Shown one piece after another: positions 15,205 through 19,824 of a stretch of 19,824 nucleotides of DNA (positions are counted from its first letter, which is position 1; the number at the start of each line of letters is the position of its first letter). The stretch lies in assembly GCA_021160085.1 (NCBI GenBank), contig JAGHDE010000168.1, forward strand, positions 1 through 19,824, given 5' to 3'. The notes below the pieces were generated by a model. The model saw only the letters and a list, made by a program, of their open reading frames with translations, was not told the DNA's origin and ran no database searches. Made by a program: the position numbers and the translations under genes. This DNA comes from Pseudomonadota bacterium. Lineage in GTDB: Bacteria > Desulfobacterota > WTBG01 > JAGOGO01.

Positions 15205-16542
15205 TCATCTCCAGGGAATAAACTTACTAATATTTTCAGGGAGTACTCGTTGAATATCATTATAGGTAACAACAACCATCAACAAAATAAGAATGGCTAA
15301 TCCTATCTGCTGAGCAATCTCAATTTTTTTAACACCCAGGGGTTTGCCTCTTATAAATTCAATACCCAGAAACAATATATGCCCCCCATCCAACACCGGA
15401 ATGGGTAAAAGATTAAGGATTCCCAAGCTTAACGACAAAAAAGCCATAAAAAAGAGAAGGGTGGACATTCCAGCTTTGGCGGCCTGACCAGTCATTTGAG
15501 CGATCATTATCGGGCCTCCAAGGGTTTTAACCGAAAGCTTTCGCGTAACCAGATTTTTCAAGACATAAAACGTCATCCCGGTCATTTCAAACATTTTTTG
15601 GGTTCCCTTTTTTAGGGACTCAAAAAAACCATATTTTTCAATCATCATCTCCATAAATGGCGAAATCCCAATAAAAAGCCGTTTTTCTCCATTTATTTCC
15701 TCCAACCTGGGCTTTACAAAAAAAGAAAGCTTCTCTGTTTCCCTTTGAACAACAAAGACGGTCTCTTCTTCTTTTCCATGTTTTTGGATCAATTGAGAAA
15801 CCTGATTCCAATGGTAAACAGGTTCGTCATCGATATAAAGGATGCGGTCGCCAGGCTTTAATCCCGCTGCCGCAGCCGGATAGTTTGGGGTGAGAAAATG
15901 GATAATGGGGTCTATTTGGTGCATCATCCCGGCATATCCGGTTCCGTAAACCCTGTTGGTGCTTGGGGTTAAACCCCTTTCCATAAACACTCCATCGCGC
16001 AAAAATGAAACTACCAGATTGCTGCCCGGGTTAGTTATGATAAAATTTTCTAACTCCCCCCAGTTTTTGATAGTTGCCCCGTCTATTCTTTCTATACTAT
16101 CTTCCCGTTTAAAGCCAGCCTCCTCAGCCGGGGAACCATTCTCTATCCAGCCTATAACGGGAGGCTTTTTTACATAGGCAGGAACCTGAGTTCCCATCAT
16201 AAAAACAATGGGGAAAAGAATACCGGCAAGGATAAGATTCATAACCGGACCCGCTACAACAATTTTGACCCGGTCAGCAACACTGCGGGAAGAAAATTCA
16301 GAAGGATCATTTTTCAGTTCTTCTCCTGGTTCCTCCCCGGCTAACTTTACATATCCTCCGAGGGGAAAAAGGGAAAGAAGATATTCGGTTTTCTTTCTCT
16401 TAAATCCTATCAGCTTGGGACCAAATCCCAGAGAAAATTTTTCTACCCGGACTCCCAGCCACTTAGCAACTATAAAATGGCCAAATTCGTGAATAAAAAT
16501 CAGAACACCAAGAATAATTATGAATGATACGATGGTAATCAT
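15205..16542 (-). CDS. rseP: RIP site-2 zinc metalloprotease RseP
   Basis: 445 residues, ATG at 16542 after AGAGG. The first membrane span carries the zinc motif HEFGH at 18-22, and the third ligand is Asp385 in PVLDGGH near the C-terminus. Two PDZ domains lie between them: about 127-190 (GSPAEEAGFKREDSIERIDG) and about 205-285 (YPAAAAGLKPGDRILYIDDE). Additional spans lie at about 95-115, 360-380 and 410-430. This is the E. coli RseP layout, in which the PDZ tandem faces the periplasm and gates intramembrane cleavage of anti-sigma factors and signal-peptide remnants. The substrate here is unknown. It follows dxr after a 131-base gap and abuts tsaB. Confidence 0.94.
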   Translation of the reverse strand: MITIVSFIIILGVLIFIHEFGHFIVAKWLGVRVEKFSLGFGPKLIGFKRKKTEYLLSLFPLGGYVKLAGEEPGEELKNDPSEFSSRSVADRVKIVVAGPVMNLILAGILFPIVFMMGTQVPAYVKKPPVIGWIENGSPAEEAGFKREDSIERIDGATIKNWGELENFIITNPGSNLVVSFLRDGVFMERGLTPSTNRVYGTGYAGMMHQIDPIIHFLTPNYPAAAAGLKPGDRILYIDDEPVYHWNQVSQLIQKHGKEEETVFVVQRETEKLSFFVKPRLEEINGEKRLFIGISPFMEMMIEKYGFFESLKKGTQKMFEMTGMTFYVLKNLVTRKLSVKTLGGPIMIAQMTGQAAKAGMSTLLFFMAFLSLSLGILNLLPIPVLDGGHILFLGIEFIRGKPLGVKKIEIAQQIGLAILILLMVVVTYNDIQRVLPENISKFIPWR

Positions 16543-16673
16543 CTGTTTCTACCTCTTTTAAAAACTACATGTATTAGAAACCCCAGAACTCTCTCCATAT
16601 CTATAAACACCATTTTAACTTTAAATAATCCATCTCCCCCCCCTTCAAAAAATGCTCTGTAATCTTTTGGGAA

Positions 16674-17834
16674 CTATGTCATACCAGCTATAATTTGGCC
16701 AGCTTCCTGACCAGCCCATGCATTAATTTCTAATGACTCCTCAACATCGTTCAGCTTGCGAGGCGTATGGAGATCCATGGTTCTTGCCACCACCAAGGGG
16801 ATATTGGAAAAGCTGAGACGATTTTGTAAAAAAGCGCCAACCGCCGCCTCATTAGCCCCATTTAAAACCGTGGCCATGGATTCTTCTTCCTGAAGAGCCT
16901 GATAGGACAATCGCAAAGCAGGAAAGCGCTCTTCATCTGGTTGCATAAATGACAATTGGCCAACCTCAGCTAAACTGAGAGAAGGAAGAGTATTTTTTGA
17001 CCGTTCCGGATAAACCAGAGCATAGGAGATGGGAATCTTCATGTCCGGAACCGACATCTGCGCTATTGTGGATCCATCGCAATATTCTACCATTGAATGA
17101 ATTATACTCTGAGGATGAATAACAACTTCTATCTTCTCCGGCGAAATATCAAAAAGCCAGCGCGCTTCAATAACTTCTAACCCCTTATTCATCATGGTAG
17201 CTGAATCAATGGTTATCTTCTTCCCCATCTCCCAGGTTGGATGCTTTAAGGCTTCCTCAGGCGTAACCTTTAATAAATCTTTCGAATCAAGGTTTAGAAA
17301 CGGCCCTCCTGAGGCAGTAAGGATAATTCGACGGATGTCTGCCCTCCTGTGCCCCTGAAGGGCCTGAAAAACAGCACTATGTTCGCTGTCAATAGGCAGT
17401 ATTTCCACTCCGTTCGATCGAGCCGCTTCCATTATTAATCGACCCGCAACAACAAGTGTTTCTTTATTGGCCAATGCCACTCTTTTTCCCGATTGAATGG
17501 CTGCCATGGTAGGCGCAAGTCCAATTGAACCAACCATGGATGAAACCACAAGGCCAGCTTCGGGATGGGTGGCTACTCTTTCCATTCCATCTTGGCCAAA
17601 TAAAATTTCAGTTGATGGTGTTGCAGGTAAGAGGCTTTCAAGCTTTTCTGCCAGACCTTTGTTATCCACGGAGACTAAATCAGGCTTAAACACTTGGATT
17701 TGTTTTAGCAATAGATCGATATTTTTACCTGCTGCCAGACCTGCAACCTTAAATCGATCCGGGAATTCAGCAATAATCTCCAGAGTATTAGAACCAATGA
17801 ACCCGGTAGATCCTAAAACAGAAATTTTTTCCAT
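16674..17834 (-). CDS. dxr: 1-deoxy-D-xylulose 5-phosphate reductoisomerase
   Basis: 386 residues, ATG at 17834 overlapping cdsA's TAA as TAATG, with AGGGAG just before it. The NADPH loop is GSTGFIGSNTL (8-18), followed by LANKETLVVAG. The metal ligands are D149 and E151 (PIDSEHSAVFQAL) and E220 (MMNKGLEVIEARW). TASGGPF lies at about 173-179. It converts DXP to MEP, the committed step of the non-mevalonate isoprenoid route, in the cytoplasm. Its product feeds the polyprenyl diphosphate made by the neighbouring UppS. The gene is in the usual uppS-cdsA-dxr-rseP order. Length is typical (about 380-400). Confidence 0.95.
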   Translation of the reverse strand: MEKISVLGSTGFIGSNTLEIIAEFPDRFKVAGLAAGKNIDLLLKQIQVFKPDLVSVDNKGLAEKLESLLPATPSTEILFGQDGMERVATHPEAGLVVSSMVGSIGLAPTMAAIQSGKRVALANKETLVVAGRLIMEAARSNGVEILPIDSEHSAVFQALQGHRRADIRRIILTASGGPFLNLDSKDLLKVTPEEALKHPTWEMGKKITIDSATMMNKGLEVIEARWLFDISPEKIEVVIHPQSIIHSMVEYCDGSTIAQMSVPDMKIPISYALVYPERSKNTLPSLSLAEVGQLSFMQPDEERFPALRLSYQALQEEESMATVLNGANEAAVGAFLQNRLSFSNIPLVVARTMDLHTPRKLNDVEESLEINAWAGQEAGQIIAGMT

Positions 17835-18646
17835 TAGCTCCCTTTATAAAACAAGACAAAATAGTAAAGAAATGGGATAGTAAAAAGAAGGCTGTCAACC
17901 CGATCCAAAAAACCGCCGTGTCCAGGGAGAAGGCCGCCAGAGTCTTTAACCATAGCTTTTCTTTTCAGGATAGATTCCCAGAGATCTCCTAATTGACCCA
18001 ATATACCTAATATAATTGACAATGGAATAAGAACCGTCTTAGAAATATCGGGCAGGAAAAAAATGGCGAATAACAATCCACTCAGACAGCTTCCGATCAA
18101 TCCGATGACGGCTCCCTCAACCGTCTTGCCGGGACTTATCTGCGGTGCAAGCTTGCGGTGACCCCAAAATTTACCGCCGTAGAAAGCAAAAGTATCACCA
18201 GCGAACACCACGGAAAAAAGCAAGAATATCCAAGGTTTACCCTCTGTTAAATCCCTCAGCCAAATTACGTGCGAGAGAAAAAAACTGATGATAAAAACAC
18301 TTATTAATTGGTTTCCAAAATCAGGATCAGCAGTTCTTTTGTTCTGAAATTGTACTATGGAGAAAAAACAAAGAAGCAATCCGATCCCGGCCATGATGGC
18401 AACAAGGTCAGCCTTTTGAGAAAAATAAAATCCTTCTGTTAAGGCCAAACCCAAACCAATGCCTAAGAATTTATGGTGTTGATCACTAAAAGAAAAGTCA
18501 TAATATTCTTTTAAAACCAGAAAATTTACCAATATGGTAAAAAGAAAAAAAATCGGCTTTGGACAATAGCCGACTGCAAGCAAAACAACCGTTAGCCCGA
18601 CCACCCCGGTAATCCATCTATGTTGGTGGTCTTTCTCTTTATCCAT
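17834..18646 (-). CDS. cdsA: Phosphatidate cytidylyltransferase
   Basis: 270 residues with about seven hydrophobic spans. The complete CDS signature lies at residues 225-251: it begins SILKRKAMVKDSGGLLPG and continues HGGFLDRVD. The enzyme makes CDP-diacylglycerol from phosphatidate and CTP in the inner membrane. This is the precursor used by PssA, encoded further along in the window. The stop overlaps the dxr start, and the start is 12 bases past uppS's stop. No good Shine-Dalgarno is visible, which suggests coupling to uppS. Length matches the family. Confidence 0.94.
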   Translation of the reverse strand: MDKEKDHQHRWITGVVGLTVVLLAVGYCPKPIFFLFTILVNFLVLKEYYDFSFSDQHHKFLGIGLGLALTEGFYFSQKADLVAIMAGIGLLLCFFSIVQFQNKRTADPDFGNQLISVFIISFFLSHVIWLRDLTEGKPWIFLLFSVVFAGDTFAFYGGKFWGHRKLAPQISPGKTVEGAVIGLIGSCLSGLLFAIFFLPDISKTVLIPLSIILGILGQLGDLWESILKRKAMVKDSGGLLPGHGGFLDRVDSLLFTIPFLYYFVLFYKGS

Positions 18647-18658
18647 AATTATTTTTGT

Positions 18659-19399
18659 TTAACCGGTTTTAATTAATTGTTCGCTTGTAAGGCCAAAACG
18701 CCTCTCCCGATTTTGATAATCTATCAAAGCCCGTATCATATCTTCTCGTTTAAAATCCGGCCAGAGAATTTCCGTCACATATATCTCGGTATACGCCATC
18801 TGCCAAAGCAAAAAATTGCTCAGCCGCATTTCCCCACTGGTACGAATTAATAAGTCCGGATCAGGAATTCCTCTGGTAAACAAATAGCTTGAAAAAGATG
18901 ATTCGGTAATATCTTCTTCCTTTAAATTATTCTCTTTAACCGCTTTAATTATCCTGTGAATTGCCTGGATAATTTCATCCCGACCTCCATAACTGAGAGC
19001 AAGATTTAAAATCATATCGTCACAGGTTTGGGTCTTTTCGACGACTTCTTGTAATATCTCAGAGACCGGCAAAGGGAGATCCTGAATATTCCCAATGACC
19101 ATCAAGCGGATATTGTTCTTCAAAAGGCCATCTATTTCATTTTTCAAGTACCTTTCCAGCAGATTCATTAATGCTTCAATCTCTTTTTTGGGCCGTCTCC
19201 AGTTTTCAATCGAAAAAGCATACAGGGTTAAATACTTAATCCCTATTTCACGACAAAGTTCCACCACCTCACGAGCCGATTCTATCCCCTTCCGATGGCC
19301 TATGATACGCTCTATGGATCTCTTTTTAGCCCACCGACCGTTCCCATCCATTATAATTGCAATATGACGGGGTAACTTCTTCTTAACTAACCGATCCAT
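18659..19399 (-). CDS. uppS: Isoprenyl transferase (undecaprenyl diphosphate synthase)
   Basis: 246 residues, ATG at 19399 with AAGG nine bases upstream. The catalytic Asp18 is in IMDGNGRWA. GHRKG, TLYAFSIENWRRP and the C-terminal signature PDLLIRTSGEMRLSNFLLWQ are all present. This is a cis-prenyltransferase that extends farnesyl diphosphate to the undecaprenyl carrier needed for peptidoglycan and other surface polysaccharides. It heads the uppS-cdsA-dxr-rseP-tsaB unit. In many relatives rpsB-tsf-pyrH-frr lie upstream, but here a ferredoxin does. Length is typical for the family (about 245-260). Confidence 0.95.
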   Translation of the reverse strand: MDRLVKKKLPRHIAIIMDGNGRWAKKRSIERIIGHRKGIESAREVVELCREIGIKYLTLYAFSIENWRRPKKEIEALMNLLERYLKNEIDGLLKNNIRLMVIGNIQDLPLPVSEILQEVVEKTQTCDDMILNLALSYGGRDEIIQAIHRIIKAVKENNLKEEDITESSFSSYLFTRGIPDPDLLIRTSGEMRLSNFLLWQMAYTEIYVTEILWPDFKREDMIRALIDYQNRERRFGLTSEQLIKTG

Positions 19400-19489
19400 A
19401 AAATGAAACCTTTACAAAACGCCGAAACAGGGGAGATGAAAATAAATCAAGATTTTTTTGCGAACAATTCTTGCCGAAATAAAATAACC

Positions 19490-19533
19490 GCAAATTCAAC
19501 TGATAGCGCCACAAGGGCGGGCTTTGAATTTGC
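19490..19533 (-). terminator. Terminator-like hairpin (10-bp perfect arms)
   Basis: GCAAATTCAA (19490-19499) and TTGAATTTGC (19524-19533) are perfect reverse complements, with an inner CGCC/GGCG pairing. On the minus strand the stem is followed by GGTTATTTTATTTC, a loose T-rich tract. It lies about 100 bases past the ferredoxin stop. It could be a terminator for the ferredoxin transcript or part of a structured leader for uppS. Confidence 0.45.
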
Positions 19534-19537
19534 AGTA

Positions 19538-19570
19538 AGGCTAAAGAGCTCTCCGTGCTTGGATTAGCCT
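19538..19570. repeat. Second inverted repeat (7-bp arms) next to the terminator-like hairpin
   Basis: AGGCTAA (19538-19544) and TTAGCCT (19564-19570) are perfect reverse complements with a 19-base loop that contains the self-complementary AGAGCTCT. It is four bases from the next hairpin. The pair looks like a small structured RNA domain or a repeat element. I could not match it to a riboswitch class by eye. Confidence 0.4.
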
Positions 19571-19634
19571 ATTAAGTTTACAAAACAGGTATAGACCAGG
19601 GATTTTGATCTTCCGGATATATTCTCTTTTGTTG

Positions 19635-19805
19635 TTACTCTTCTATTATTGCGTCCACAGGACATGTTTCCACACATGTGCCGCACTCCGTACATTCATC
19701 TTGGTTGATCACATAAATATCATCACCTTCTTCGATGCAATCTACCGGGCATTCATCAGCACAGGACCCACATGAAGTGCAGTCATCAGTTATTCTATAT
19801 GCCAT
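19635..19805 (-). CDS. 2[4Fe-4S] ferredoxin
   Basis: 56 residues, starting MAYRITDDCTSCGSC. Two canonical cluster motifs are visible: C9, C12, C15 and C19-Pro20, then C38, C41, C44 and C48-Pro49. The middle Cys trio of each binds one cluster, and the fourth Cys of each motif goes to the other. An extra Cys23 stands where most clostridial-type ferredoxins have Ala. The protein is very acidic, as is usual for low-potential electron carriers in anaerobes. Its partners (oxidoreductases, hydrogenases) are not in the window. It appears to be a single-gene unit followed by hairpins. Confidence 0.95.
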   Translation of the reverse strand: MAYRITDDCTSCGSCADECPVDCIEEGDDIYVINQDECTECGTCVETCPVDAIIEE

Positions 19806-19824
19806 ATAATCACCTCCTTCAAAG
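19806..19824 (-). promoter_or_regulatory. Strong Shine-Dalgarno of the ferredoxin gene
   Basis: AAGGAGGTGA lies just before the ATG on the minus strand, with seven bases between the GGAGG core and the start. It is nearly a full anti-16S match and implies high expression. The promoter lies outside the window. Confidence 0.85.

Larger units (their letters stand above)
19400..19634 (-). other. Intergenic region between ferredoxin and uppS with two tandem hairpins
   Basis: 235 bases without a supported gene. It contains the two inverted repeats listed separately. A weak promoter-like pair lies nearer uppS on the minus strand: TTGTTC and TATTTT, 17 bases apart, each only a partial match. TTTCGGC occurs twice there as a short direct repeat. 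No start codon with a convincing Shine-Dalgarno was found on either strand. Confidence 0.4.

Noticed and set aside
16539..16613. 24-residue minus-strand frame overlapping the rseP start as ATGA
   Set aside because: It has no Shine-Dalgarno, no recognisable family and lies in a short gap; chance is adequate. The G8 run just upstream (about 16635-16645) is also not tied to any supported gene start.
19400..19634. tRNA or known riboswitch in the ferredoxin-uppS gap
   Set aside because: The two hairpins do not form a cloverleaf, and no conserved core of a riboswitch class was recognised by eye.

Overview
The window suggests a Gram-negative, probably anaerobic bacterium related to the Desulfobacterota (deltaproteobacteria). 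The reasons are a FadL/PorV-type outer-membrane barrel, a 2[4Fe-4S] ferredoxin, the MEP isoprenoid enzyme Dxr, and gene orders common in that group: uppS-cdsA-dxr-rseP-tsaB, and ilvB-ilvN-ilvC-pssA-leuA. This placement is inferred from gene content and order, with no database search. Every gene that could be supported is on the minus strand, so transcription runs from high to low coordinates. Composition looks moderate, with AT-rich intergenic gaps.

Layout in transcription order. (a) 19805-19635: a small ferredoxin with a near-perfect Shine-Dalgarno, followed by two tandem hairpins. (b) 19399-14465: uppS, cdsA, dxr, rseP and tsaB, an envelope and isoprenoid set with mostly overlapping or very short junctions. 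It makes undecaprenyl diphosphate, CDP-diacylglycerol and MEP, performs intramembrane proteolysis, and contributes to tRNA t6A modification. (c) A consensus sigma-70 promoter at 14446-14417 heads a DUF465 small protein, ilvB, ilvN, ilvC, pssA and leuA (14336-8499). This unit covers branched-chain amino acid synthesis with a phosphatidylserine synthase embedded in it. (d) 8485-8294: a 192-bp non-coding element with imperfect 22-bp terminal inverted repeats and a perfect 8-bp target duplication, so a MITE or IS remnant, lying directly behind leuA. (e) 8129-4694: a two-subunit biotin-dependent carboxylase annotated as pyruvate carboxylase A/B. Its carboxyltransferase subunit departs from the usual active-site motifs. 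(f) 4489-1: a compact cluster of three genes. They are a secreted protein with two InlB-type B repeats and about four tandem beta repeats, whose signal peptide is separated from the body by an in-frame TGA; a membrane class III nucleotidyl cyclase with a large predicted periplasmic TPR/CsgG-FlgO/FlgT-like region; and an outer-membrane beta-barrel protein cut by the window edge.

The most interesting parts are cluster (f), as a possible envelope-sensing and cyclic-nucleotide unit; the in-frame TGA; the MITE; the cofactor loop of IlvC, which predicts NADH use; and the divergent carboxyltransferase. No rRNA, tRNA or CRISPR array was seen.
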